Source: Saturnia japonica
Lineage: Eukaryota > Arthropoda > Insecta > Lepidoptera > Saturniidae
Direction of reading: 5' to 3'
DNA: 64,000 nt
Assembly (NCBI GenBank): GCA_033032175.1
Contig: CM065313.1
Coordinates: 21,615,136-21,679,135, forward strand
Part shown: piece by piece, positions 1-11,808 of the stretch
Layout of the letters: every line of letters starts with the position of its first letter
How positions within the stretch are numbered: position 1 is the first letter of the stretch
Notes under the pieces: generated by a model
The model's input: the letters and a program-made list of their open reading frames with translations, nothing else
Told to the model about the DNA's origin: nothing
Databases searched by the model: none
Program-made: the position numbers and the translations under genes

Positions 1-3000
1 GTTTCTATAGTTACTGAAATATTGGTCTGTTTGTCTGTTTGTGGCATCGTAGCTGACAAACAAATATACATACATACACTTGAAAACCATAACCCTCCTT
101 TTTTGCACTCAGATAAAAATACTACGGGAGAGTTTAGAATTAAAGAAAGAAATTGTTTCTATAGTTACTGAAATATTGGTCTGTTTGTCTGTTTGTGGCA
201 TCGTAGCTGACAAACAAATATACATACATACACTTGAAAACCATAACCCTCCTTTTTTGCACTCAGATAAAAATACTACGGGAGAGTTTAGAATTAAAGA
301 AAGAAATTGTTTCTATAGTTACTGAAATATTGGTCTGTTTGTCTGTTTGTGGCATCGTAGCTGACAAACAAATATACATACATACACTTGAAAACCATAA
401 CCCTCCTTTTTTGCACTCAGATAAAAATACTACGGGAGAGTTTAGAATTAAAGAAAGAAATTGTTTCTATAGTTACTGAAATATTGGTCTGTTTGTCTGT
501 TTGTGGCATCGTAGCTGACAAACAAATATACATACATACACTTGAAAACCATAACCCTCCTTTTTTGCACTCAGATAAAAATACTACGGGAGAGTTTAGA
601 ATTAAAGAAAGAAATTGTTTCTATAGTTACTGAAATATTGGTCTGTGTGTCTGTTTGTGGCATCGTAGCTGACAAACAAATATACATACATACACTTGAA
701 AACCATAACCCTCCTTTTTTGCACTCAGATAAAAATACTACGGGAGAGTTTAGAATTAAAGAAAGAAATTGTTTCTATAGTTACTGAAATATTGGTCTGT
801 TTGTCTGTTTGTGGCATCGTAGCTGACAAACAAATATACATACATACACTTGAAAACCATAACCCTCCTTTTTTGCACTCAGATAAAAATACTACGGGAG
901 AGTTTAGAATTAAAAAAGAAATTGTTTCTATAGTTACTGAAATATTGGTCTGTTTGTCTGTTTGTGGCATCGTAGCTGACAAACAAATATACATACATAC
1001 ACTTGAAAACCATAACCCTCCTTTTTTGCACTCAGATAAAAATACTACGGGAGAGTTTAGAATTAAAAAAGAAATTGTTTCTATAGTTACTGAAATATTG
1101 GTCTGTTTGTCTGTTTGTGGCATCGTAGCTGACAAACAAATATACATACATACACTTGAAAACCATAACCCTCCTTTTTTGCACTCAGATAAAAATACTA
1201 CGGGAGAGTTTAGAATTAAAGAAAGAAATTGTTTCTATAGTTACTGAAATATTGGTCTGTTTGTCTGTTTGTGGCATCGTAGCTGACAAACAAATATACA
1301 TACATACACTTGAAAACCATAACCCTCCTTTTTTGCACTCAGATAAAAATACTACGGGAGAGTTTAGAATTAAAGAAAGAAATTGTTTCTATAGTTACTG
1401 AAATATTGGTCTGTTTGTCTGTTTGTGGCATCGTAGCTGACAAACAAATATACATACATACACTTGAAAACCATAACCCTCCTTTTTTGCACTCAGATAA
1501 AAATACTACGGGAGAGTTTAGAATTAAAAAAGAAATTGTTTCTATAGTTACTGAAATATTGGTCTGTTGTCTGTTTGTGGCATCGTAGCTGACAAACAAA
1601 TATACATACATACACTTGAAAACCATAACCCTCCTTTTTTGCACTCAGATAAAAATACTACGGGAGAGTTTAGAATTAAAGAAAGAAATTGTTTCTATAG
1701 TTACTGAAATATTGGTCTGTTGTCTGTTTGTGGCATCGTAGCTGACAAACAAATATACATACATACACTTGAAAACCATAACCCTCCTTTTTTGCACTCA
1801 GATAAAAATACTACGGGAGAGTTTAGAATTAAAGAAAGAAATTGTTTCTATAGTTACTGAAATATTGGTCTGTTTGTCTGTTTGTGGCATCGTAGCTGAC
1901 AAACAAATATACATACATACACTTGAAAACCATAACCCTCCTTTTTTGCACTCAGATAAAAATACTACGGGAGAGTTTAGAATTAAAGAAAGAAATTGTT
2001 TCTATAGTTACTGAAATATTGGTCTGTTTGTCTGTTTGTGGCATCGTAGCTGACAAACAAATATACATACATACACTTGAAAACCATAACCCTCCTTTTT
2101 TGCACTCAGATAAAAATACTACGGGAGAGTTTAGAATTAAACAAAGAAATTGTTTCTATAGTTACTGAAATATTGGTCTGTTTGTCTGTTTGTGGCATCG
2201 TAGCTGACAAACAAATATACATACATACACTTGAAAACCATAACCCTCCTTTTTTGCACTCAGATAAAAATACTACGGGAGAGTTTAGAATTAAAGAAAG
2301 AAATTGTTTCTATAGTTACTGAAATATTGGTCTGTTTGTCTGTTTGTGGCATCGTAGCTGACAAACAAATATACATACATACACTTGAAAACCATAACCC
2401 TCCTTTTTTGCACTCAGATAAAAATACTACGGGAGAGTTTAGAATTAAAAAAGAAATTGTTTCTATAGTTACTGAAATATTGGTCTGTTTGTCTGTTTGT
2501 GGCATCGTAGCTGACAAACAAATATACATACATACACTTGAAAACCATAACCCTCCTTTTTTGCACTCAGATAAAAATACTACGGGAGAGTTTAGAATTA
2601 AAGAAAGAAATTGTTTCTATAGTTACTGAAATATTGGTCTGTTTGTCTGTTTGTGGCATCGTAGCTGACAAACAAATATACATACATACACTTGAAAACC
2701 ATAACCCTCCTTTTTTGCACTCAGATAAAAATACTACGGGAGAGTTTAGAATTAAAGAAAGAAATTGTTTCTATAGTTACTGAAATATTGGTCTGTTTGT
2801 CTGTTTGTGGCATCGTAGCTGACAAACAAATATACATACATACACTTGAAAACCATAACCCTCCTTTTTTGCACTCAGATAAAAATACTACGGGAGATTT
2901 AGAATTAAAAAAGAAATTGTTTCTATAGTTACTGAAATATTGGTCTGTTTGTCTGTTTGTGGCATCGTAGCTGACAAACAAATATACATACATACACTTG

Positions 3001-3984
3001 AAAACCATAACCCTCCTTTTTTGCACTCAGATAAAAATACTACGGGAGAGTTTAGAATTAAAAAAGAAATTGTTTCTATAGTTACTGAAATATTGGTCTG
3101 TGTGTCTGTTTGTGGCATCGTAGCTGACAAACAAATATACATACATACACTTGAAAACCATAACCCTCCTTTTTGCACTCAGATAAAAATACTACGGGAG
3201 AGTTTAGAATTAAAAAAGAAATTGTTTCTATAGTTACTGAAATATTGGTCTGTTTGTCTGTTTGTGGCATCGTAGCTGACAAACAAATATACATACATAC
3301 ACTTGAAAACCATAACCCTCCTTTTTTGCACTCAGATAAAAATACTACGGGAGAGTTTAGAATTAAAAAAGAAATTGTTTCTATAGTTACTGAAATATTG
3401 GTCTGTTTGTCTGTTTGTGGCATCGTAGCTGACAAACAAATATACATACATACACTTGAAAACCATAACCCTCCTTTTTTGCACTCAGATAAAAATACTA
3501 CGGGAGAGTTTAGAATTAAAGAAAGAAATTGTTTCTATAGTTACTGAAATATTGGTCTGTTTGTCTGTTTGTGGCATCGTAGCTGACAAACAAATATACA
3601 TACATACACTTGAAAACCATAACCCTCCTTTTTTGCACTCAGATAAAAATACTACGGGAGAGTTTAGAATTAAAGAAAGAAATTGTTTCTATAGTTACTG
3701 AAATATTGGTCTGTTTGTCTGTTTGTGGCATCGTAGCTGACAAACAAATATACATACATACACTTGAAAACCATAACCCTCCTTTTTTGCACTCAGATAA
3801 AAATATACGGGAGAGTTTAGAATTAAAGAAAGAAATTGTTTCTATAGTTACTGAAATATTGGTCTGTTTGTCTTTTGTGGCATCGTAGCTGACAAAAAAT
3901 ATACATACATCACTTGAAAACCATAACCCTCCTTTTTGCACTCAGATAAAAATATACGGGAGAGTTTAGAATTAAAGAAAGAAA
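1..3984. repeat. 154-bp satellite array, block A
   Basis: Tandem head-to-tail monomers of 154 bp: the segment ataaccctcc recurs at 89, 243, 397, 551 and so on. Copies are nearly identical. The common variants are a 153-bp monomer (one base lost in the purine run near aattaaagaaag), a single T-to-G in the ctgtttgtctg segment, and an aaacaaag variant. Each monomer has a 7-bp inverted repeat (TGTTTGT at 36-42, ACAAACA at 56-62 in the first copy) around a 13-base loop. The window opens inside the array, so its left edge is not seen. Short ORFs on both strands are by-products of the repeat and I do not call genes here. Confidence 0.97.
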
Positions 3985-4468
3985 TTGTTTCTAAGTTACT
4001 GAAATATTGGTCTGTAATATGTTTCTGGATGTGTGAAACAAAATACATATACTGAAAACCATAACCTCCTTTTTGCACTCGAAAAAATATACGGAATTTA
4101 AATTAAAAAAAAATTTTTTTTTACTAAATATGTCTTTCGTTGGGATTAGTAAAAAAAATATCATAACTTGAAAACATAACCTCCTTTTTTGCACTCGAAA
4201 AAATATACGGAATTTAAATTAAAAAAAAATTTTCTTTTACTGAAAATTGCTTTCGTTGGGATTAGTAAAAAAAATTCATAACTTGAAAACATACCCTCCT
4301 TTTTGCACTCGAAAAAATATACGGAATTTAAATTAAAAAAAAATTTTCTTTTACTGAAAATTGTCGTTGGTTTGGATTAACAAAAAATATTCATAACTTG
4401 AAAACTACCCTCCTTTTTGCACTCGAAAAAATATACGGAATTTAAATTAAAAAAAAATTTTTATTTAC
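3985..4468. repeat. Degraded sub-array, 114-116-bp period
   Basis: Within the 154-bp array the repeat loses bases progressively and settles into about four shortened copies. The gcactc landmark lies at 4075, 4191, 4305 and 4419. The shortened copies keep the cttgaaaac, ctcctttttgcactc and atacgg blocks but lack about 40 bp of the ctgtttgtctg/hairpin part. Most differences from the consensus are deletions and homopolymer changes rather than substitutions. This could be a genuinely diverged subfamily or a poor consensus in an assembled repeat. Confidence 0.8.
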
Positions 4469-6245
4469 TGAAATATTGGTCTGTTGTCTGTTTGTGGCAT
4501 CGTAGCTGACAAACAAATATACATACATACACTTGAAAACCATAACCCTCCTTTTTTGCACTCAGATAAAAATACTACGGGAGAGTTTAGAATTAAAAAA
4601 GAAATTGTTTCTATAGTTACTGAAATATGGTCTGTTTGTCTGTTTGTGGCATCGTAGCTGACAAACAAATATACATACATACACTTGAAAACCATAACCC
4701 TCCTTTTTTGCACTCAGATAAAAATACTACGGGAGAGTTTAGAATTAAAGAAAGAAATTGTTTCTATAGTTACTGAAATATTGGTCTGTTTGTCTGTTTG
4801 TGGCATCGTAGCTGACAAACAAATATACATACATACACTTGAAAACCATAACCCTCCTTTTTTGCACTCAGATAAAAATACTACGGGAGAGTTTAAATTA
4901 AAAAAGAAATTGTTTCTATAGTTACTGAAATATTGGTCTGTTTGTCTGTTTGTGGCATCGTAGCTGACAAACAAATATACATACATACACTTGAAAACCA
5001 TAACCCTCCTTTTTTGCACTCAGATAAAAATACTACGGGAGAGTTTAGAATTAAAAAAGAAATTGTTTCTATAGTTACTGAAATATTGGTCTGTTGTCTG
5101 TTTGTGGCATCGTAGCTGACAAACAAATATACATACATACACTTGAAAACCATAACCCTCCTTTTTTGCACTCAGATAAAAATACTACGGGAGAGTTTAG
5201 AATTAAAGAAAGAAATTGTTTCTATAGTTACTGAAATATTGGTCTGTTTGTCTGTTTGTGGCATCGTAGCTGACAAACAAATATACATACATACACTTGA
5301 AAACCATAACCCTCCTTTTTTGCACTCAGATAAAAATACTACGGGAGAGTTTAGAATTAAAGAAAGAAATTGTTTCTATAGTTACTGAAATATTGGTCTG
5401 TTTGTCTGTTTGTGGCATCGTAGCTGACAAACAAATATACATACATACACTTGAAAACCATAACCCTCCTTTTTGCACTCAGATAAAAATACTACGGGAA
5501 GTTTAGAATTAAAAAAGAAATTGTTTCTATAGTTACTGAAATATTGGTCTGCTTTGTCTGTTTGTGGCATCGTAGCTGACAAACAAATATACATACATAC
5601 ACTTGAAAACCATAACCCTCCTTTTTTGCACTCAGATAAAAATACTACGGGAAGTTTAGAATTAAAGAAAGAAATTGTTTCTATAGTTACTGAAATATTG
5701 GTCTGTTTGTCTGTTTGTGGCATCGTAGCTGACAAACAAATATACATACATACACTTGAAAACCATAACCCTCCTTTTTTGCACTCAGATAAAAATACTA
5801 CGGGAGAGTTTAGAATTAAAGAAAGAAATTGTTTCTATAGTTACTGAAATATTGGTCTGTTTGTCTGTTTGTGGCATCGTAGCTGACAAACAAATATACA
5901 TACATACACTTGAAAACCATAACCCTCCTTTTTTGCACTCAGATAAAAATACTACGGGAGAGTTTAGAATTAAACAAAGAAATTGTTTCTATAGTTACTG
6001 AAATATTGGTCTGTTTGTCTGTTTGTGGCATCGTAGCTGACAAACAAATATAATACATAACTTGAAAACCATAACCCTCCTTTTTTGCACTCAGATAAAA
6101 ATACTACGGGAGAGTTTAGAATTAAAAAAGAAATTGTTTCTATAGTTACTGAAATATTGGTCTGTTTGTCTGTTTGTGGCATCGTAGCTGACAAACAAAT
6201 ATACATACATACACTTGAAAACCATAACCTCCTTTTTTGCACTCA
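4469..6245. repeat. 154-bp satellite array, block B
   Basis: Array of 151-154-bp monomers resumes after the degraded block, with the same consensus as block A. Several 153-bp copies and copies with small deletions (for example loss of ga in gggagagttt near 5499 and 5651) are present. Confidence 0.95.
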
Positions 6246-6290
6246 GTAAAATATGGGAAAAAAAAAAAAAAAAAAAAAACCCCCCCCCAA
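6246..6290. other. A22C9 homopolymer scar inside satellite
   Basis: A run of 22 A (6258-6279) followed directly by 9 C (6280-6288) replaces about 110 bp of a monomer. The satellite resumes in phase at aaatatacatacatac. Two adjacent long homopolymers at a monomer break look more like an assembly or gap-fill junction than natural sequence. Confidence 0.85.
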
Positions 6291-7848
6291 ATATACATAC
6301 ATACACTTGAAAACCATAACCCTCCTTTTTTGCACTCAGATAAAAATACTACGGGAGAGTTTAGAATTAAAGAAAGAAATTGTTTCTATAGTTACTGAAA
6401 TATTGGTCTGTTTGTCTGTTTGTGGCATCGTAGCTGACAAACAAATATACATACATACACTTGAAAACCATAACCCTCCTTTTTTGCACTCAGATAAAAA
6501 TACTACGGGAGAGTTTAGAATTAAAGAAAGAAATTGTTTCTATAGTTACTGAAATATTGGTCTGTTTGTCTGTTTGTGGCATCGTAGCTGACAAACAAAT
6601 ATACATACATACACTTGAAAACCATAACCCTCCTTTTTTGCACTCAGATAAAAATACTACGGGAGAGTTTAGAATTAAAGAAAGAAATTGTTTCTATAGT
6701 TACTGAAATATTGGTCTGTTTGTCTGTTTGTGGCATCGTAGCTGACAAACAAATATACATACATACACTTGAAAACCATAACCCTCCTTTTTTGCACTCA
6801 GATAAAAATACTACGGGAGAGTTTAGAATTAAAGAAAGAAATTGTTTCTATAGTTACTGAAATATTGGTCTGTTTGTCTGTTTGTGGCATCGTAGCTGAC
6901 AAACAAATATACATACATACACTTGAAAACCATAACCCTCCTTTTTTGCACTCAGATAAAAATACTACGGGAGAGTTTAGAATTAAAGAAAGAAATTGTT
7001 TCTATAGTTACTGAAATATTGGTCTGTTTGTCTGTTTGTGGCATCGTAGCTGACAAACAAATATACATACATACACTTGAAAACCATAACCCTCCTTTTT
7101 TGCACTCAGATAAAAATACTACGGGAGAGTTTAGAATTAAAGAAAGAAATTGTTTCTATAGTTACTGAAATATTGGTCTGTTTGTCTGTTTGTGGCATCG
7201 TAGCTGACAAACAAATATACATACATACACTTGAAAACCATAACCCTCCTTTTTTGCACTCAGATAAAAATACTACGGGAGAGTTTAGAATTAAAAAAAA
7301 AAATTGTTTCTATAGTTACTGAAATATTGGTCTGTGTGTCTGTTTGTGGCATCGTAGCTGACAAACAAATATACATACATACACTTGAAAACCATAACCC
7401 TCCTTTTTTGCACTCAGATAAAAATACTACGGGAGAGTTTAGAATTAAAGAAAGAAATTGTTTCTATAGTTACTGAAATATTGGTCTGTGTGTCTGTTTG
7501 TGGCATCGTAGCTGACAAACAAATATACATACATACACTTGAAAACCATAACCCTCCTTTTTTGCACTCAGATAAAAATACTACGGGAGAGTTTAGAATT
7601 AAAGAAAGAAATTGTTTCTATAGTTACTGAAATATTGGTCTGTGTGTCTGTTTGTGGCATCGTAGCTGACAAACAAATATACATACATACACTTGAAAAC
7701 CATAACCCTCCTTTTTTGCACTCAGATAAAAATACTACGGGAGAGTTTAGAATTAAAGAAAGAAATTGTTTCTATAGTTACTGAAATATTGGTCTGTTGT
7801 CTGTTTGTGGCATCGTAGCTGACAAACAAATATACATACATACATAAG
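6291..7848. repeat. 154-bp satellite array, block C
   Basis: About ten near-identical 154-bp monomers. Three successive copies (from about 7335 to 7650) share the same ctgtgtgtctg variant, a local homogenisation pattern expected from unequal exchange or replication slippage. The array ends abruptly at acatacatacataagaaaac. Confidence 0.95.
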
Positions 7849-8460
7849 AAAACTGTCTTTGTACTAATAAAATACTGAAAATAATAAAAAAATTGAAACA
7901 TAATTCCTAAATATTCAGTAAAATTTGGGTGATAGATAAAAAAATACATTCATAGATAACAAACCTCTTTTTGTTCTGAAATATCTCGGAGTTTAGAAAA
8001 AAAAATTTAAACTACCTCTTTATTGACTAGTAAAATCTTTTGGCTTAGAATTAAAAAAAATTGTTTCTAATTACTGAAAACTTGTCTTGTTTTTGTGGCA
8101 TGATACACGAATATCTACATAACTGAAAAACATACCTCCTTTTTTCCAAAAAATGTCTGGATTTAAATTAAGAAAGTTTAATATAAATAATTCTTTTATA
8201 TATAGCTCTTTTGCAACAATTAAACATACACGTAAAATATAATCATTATGCACTTGTAAAAATACTAATTGGTCTGATTAATATAGATGTAGTTAAAACA
8301 AATATGTGTTTCTTGTTACTGAACCTGCTGTTACTAATAACATATACTGAAAACAAATCAAAAATTGATCAATAAAAATCATTGGTCTGATAAAAATAGG
8401 ATGTTTCTAAAAAAAAATTTCATATACTGAAAATGCTCTTTTTTGCACTCGAAAAAATAT
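7849..8460. repeat. Decayed satellite and AT-rich spacer
   Basis: AT-rich sequence in which shreds of the 154-bp monomer can still be recognised, for example ttgtttctaattactgaaaa with tttttgtggcatgata at 8060-8101, and ctcttttttgcactcgaaaa near 8438. No ORF of interest. It separates the 154-bp array from the short AT-rich satellite. Confidence 0.7.
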
Positions 8461-9163
8461 ACATAAATTAAAACAAACCTCTTTTTTAAAAAGGTTATAA
8501 AAAATTTTAATGTTTTGAAAATAAACACCCTTTTTTAAAAGGTTATAAAAAATTTTAATGTTTTGAAAATTAAACACCCTTTTTTAAAAGGTTATAAAAA
8601 ATTTTAATGTTTTGAAAATAAACACCCTTTTAAAAGGTTATAAAAAATTTTAATGTTTTGAAAATAAACACCCTTTTAAAAGGTTATAAAAAATTTTAAT
8701 GTTTGAAAATAAACACCCTTTTTAAAAGGTTATAAAAAATTTTAATGTTTTGAAAATAAACACCCTTTTTTAAAAGGTTATAAAAAATTTTAATGTTTTG
8801 AAAATAAACACCCTTTTAAAAGGTTATAAAAAATTTTAATGTTTTGAAAATAAACACCCTTTTAAAAGGTTATAAAAAATTTTAATGTTTTGAAAAATAA
8901 ACACCCTTTTTAAAAGGTTATAAAAAATTTTAATGTTTTGAAAATAAACACCCTTTTTAAAAGGTTATAAAAAATTTTAATGTTTTGAAAATAAACACCC
9001 TTTTTTAAAAGTTATAAAAAATTTTAATGTTTTGAAAATAAACACCCTTTTTAAAAGGTTATAAAAAATTTTAATGTTTTGAAAATAAACACCCTTTTTA
9101 AAAGGTTATAAAAAATTTTAATGTTTTGAAAATAAACACCCTTTTTAAAAGGTTATAAAAAAT
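8461..9163. repeat. AT-rich short satellite, about 46-49 bp period
   Basis: About 14 tandem copies of a monomer containing aaaataaacaccctttt, aaaaggttataaaaaa and ttttaatgttttg. Length variation comes almost entirely from the T and A runs. The array joins the 154-bp satellite at 9163 within ataaaaaatttgttactg, without any spacer. It is unrelated to the 154-bp consensus apart from AT richness. Confidence 0.93.
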
Positions 9164-10955
9164 TTGTTACTGAAATATTGGTCTGTTTGTCTGTTTGTGG
9201 CATCGTAGCTGACAAACAAATATACATACATACACTTGAAAACCATAACCCTCCTTTTTTGCACTCAGATAAAAATACTACGGGAGAGTTTAGAATTAAA
9301 GAAAGAAATTGTTTCTATAGTTACTGAAATATTGGTCTGTTTGTCTGTTTGTGGCATCGTAGCTGACAAACAAATATACATACATACACTTGAAAACCAT
9401 AACCCTCCTTTTTTGCACTCAGATAAAAATACTACGGGAGAGTTTAGAATTAAAGAAAGAAATTGTTTCTATAGTTACTGAAATATTGGTCTGTTTGTCT
9501 GTTTGTGGCATCGTAGCTGACAAACAAATATACATACATACACTTGAAAACCATAACCCTCCTTTTTTGCACTCAGATAAAAATACTACGGGAGAGTTTA
9601 GAATTAAAGAAAGAAATTGTTTCTATAGTTACTGAAATATTGGTCTGTTTGTCTGTTTGTGGCATCGTAGCTGACAAACAAATATACATACATACACTTG
9701 AAAACCATAACCCTCCTTTTTTGCACTCAGATAAAAATACTACGGGAGAGTTTAGAATTAAAGAAAGAAATTGTTTCTATAGTTACTGAAATATTGGTCT
9801 GTTTGTCTGTTTGTGGCATCGTAGCTGACAAACAAATATACATACATACACTTGAAAACCATAACCCTCCTTTTTTGCACTCAGATAAAAATACTACGGG
9901 AGAGTTTAGAATTAAAGAAAGAAATTGTTTCTATAGTTACTGAAATATTGGTCTGTTTGTCTGTTTGTGGCATCGTAGCTGACAAACAAATATACATACA
10001 TACACTTGAAAACCATAACCCTCCTTTTTTGCACTCAGATAAAAATACTACGGGAGAGTTTAGAATTAAAGAAAGAAATTGTTTCTATAGTTACTGAAAT
10101 ATTGGTCTGTTTGTCTGTTTGTGGCATCGTAGCTGACAAACAAATATACATACATACACTTGAAAACCATAACCCTCCTTTTTTGCACTCAGATAAAAAT
10201 ACTACGGGAGAGTTTAGAATTAAAGAAAGAAATTGTTTCTATAGTTACTGAAATATTGGTCTGTTTGTCTGTTTGTGGCATCGTAGCTGACAAACAAATA
10301 TACATACATACACTTGAAAACCATAACCCTCCTTTTTTGCACTCAGATAAAAATACTACGGGAGAGTTTAGAATTAAAGAAAGAAATTGTTTCTATAGTT
10401 ACTGAAATATTGGTCTGTTTGTCTGTTTGTGGCATCGTAGCTGACAAACAAATATACATACATACACTTGAAAACCATAACCCTCCTTTTTTGCACTCAG
10501 ATAAAAATACTACGGGAGAGTTTAGAATTAAAGAAAGAAATTGTTTCTATAGTTACTGAAATATTGGTCTGTTTGTCTGTTTGTGGCATCGTAGCTGACA
10601 AACAAATATACATACATACACTTGAAAACCATAACCCTCCTTTTTTGCACTCAGATAAAAATACTACGGGAGAGTTTAGAATTAAACAAAGAAATTGTTT
10701 CTATAGTTACTGAAATATTGGTCTGTTTGTCTGTTTGTGGCATCGTAGCTGACAAAGCAAATATACATTACATACACTTGAAAGGGACTCATAACCCTCC
10801 TTTTTTGCACTCAGATAAAAATACTACGGGAGAGTTTAGAATTAAAGAAATGAAATTGTTTCTATAGTTACTGAAATATTGGTCTGTTTGTCTGTTTAGT
10901 GGCATCGTAGCTGACAAAGCAAATATACATACTATACACTTGAAAACCATTTTTT
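9164..10955. repeat. 154-bp satellite array, block D
   Basis: Second large run of the 154-bp monomer, with ten almost invariant copies from 9164 to about 10710. The last one or two copies (10713-10955) differ by small insertions such as gacaaagcaaat and catttacat-type changes, the opposite bias to the deletions seen around 4 kb. Confidence 0.95.
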
Positions 10956-11037
10956 TAAAGTGAACTTCTTACGCTATGGATTTTTAGCATCTCACGATTA
11001 ATAAATCGTACGGCATGTAGTTTAGTATTTATCAGAA
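10956..11037. repeat. Foreign segment inside the satellite
   Basis: About 80 bp that is not monomer sequence. Its first half (ttttttaaagtgaac, then atttttagcatctcacg) resembles the unique flank at about 11915-11975 (ttttttttaaagtgaaac, then atttttgtagcaatcgtcacg). A piece of the element bordering the array therefore also sits inside it. Confidence 0.65.
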
Positions 11038-11720
11038 AGAAATTGTTTCTATAGATTACTGAAATATTGGTCTGTTTGTCTGTTTGTGGCATCGTAGCTG
11101 ACAAACAAATATACATACATACACTTGAAAACCATAACCCTCCTTTTTTGCACTCAGATAAAAATACTACGGGAGAGTTTAGAATTAAAGAAAGAAATTG
11201 TTTCTATAGTTACTGAAATATTGGTCTGTTTGTCTGTTTGTGGCATCGTAGCTGACAAACAAATATACATACATACACTTGAAAACCATAACCCTCCTTT
11301 TTTGCACTCAGATAAAAATACTACGGGAGAGTTTAGAATTAAACAAAGAAATTGTTTCTATAGTTACTGAAATATTGGTCTGTTTGTCTGTTTGTGGCAT
11401 CGTAGCTGACAAACAAATATACATACATACACTTGAAAACCATAACCCTCCTTTTTTGCACTCAGATAAAAATACTACGGGAGAGTTTAGAATTAAACAA
11501 AGAAATTGTTTCTATAGTTACTGAAATATTGGTCTGTTTGTCTGTTTGTGGCATCGTAGCTGACAAACAAATATACATACATACACTTGAAAACCATAAC
11601 CCTCCTTTTTTGCACTCAGATAAAAATACTACGGGAGAGTTTAGAATTAAAGAAAGAAATTGTTTCTATAGTTACTGAAATATTTCTCTGTTTGTCTGTT
11701 TGTGGCATCGTAGCTGACAA
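11038..11720. repeat. 154-bp satellite array, block E and right edge
   Basis: Four to five monomers, three of them carrying the aaacaaag variant. The last copy stops at gcatcgtagctgacaaac and continues into ggctgaaccaattttgat instead of the next monomer. Confidence 0.95.
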
Positions 11721-11808
11721 ACGGCTGAACCAATTTTGATCTAGTTTATTTTTGCTTGAAAGGGGACTTGATTGAAAGTGTTCTAGCTATACTATGGTCA
11801 ATAATACA
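11721..11808. repeat. Dispersed-element sequence flanking the array
   Basis: From ggctgaaccaattttgatctag the sequence resembles a dispersed repeat common in Lepidoptera (gctgaaccgattttgat type). Because it follows gtttgtggcatcgtagctgacaaac without a break, the satellite monomer appears to be the upstream part of the same element. Recognition of the family is from memory and not searched. Confidence 0.5.

Noticed and set aside
696..1247. 183-codon tandem-repeat ORF (and its 140-codon minus-strand counterpart)
   Set aside because: Opened by chance by two consecutive 153-bp monomers. No start context, and both strands open equally.
1..11720. Dozens of 81-codon and longer ORFs on both strands, and CRISPR-like regular repetition
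   Set aside because: They are the same 154-bp satellite read in different frames. The period is not a multiple of three, there are no unique spacers between repeats, and the context is an animal genome.
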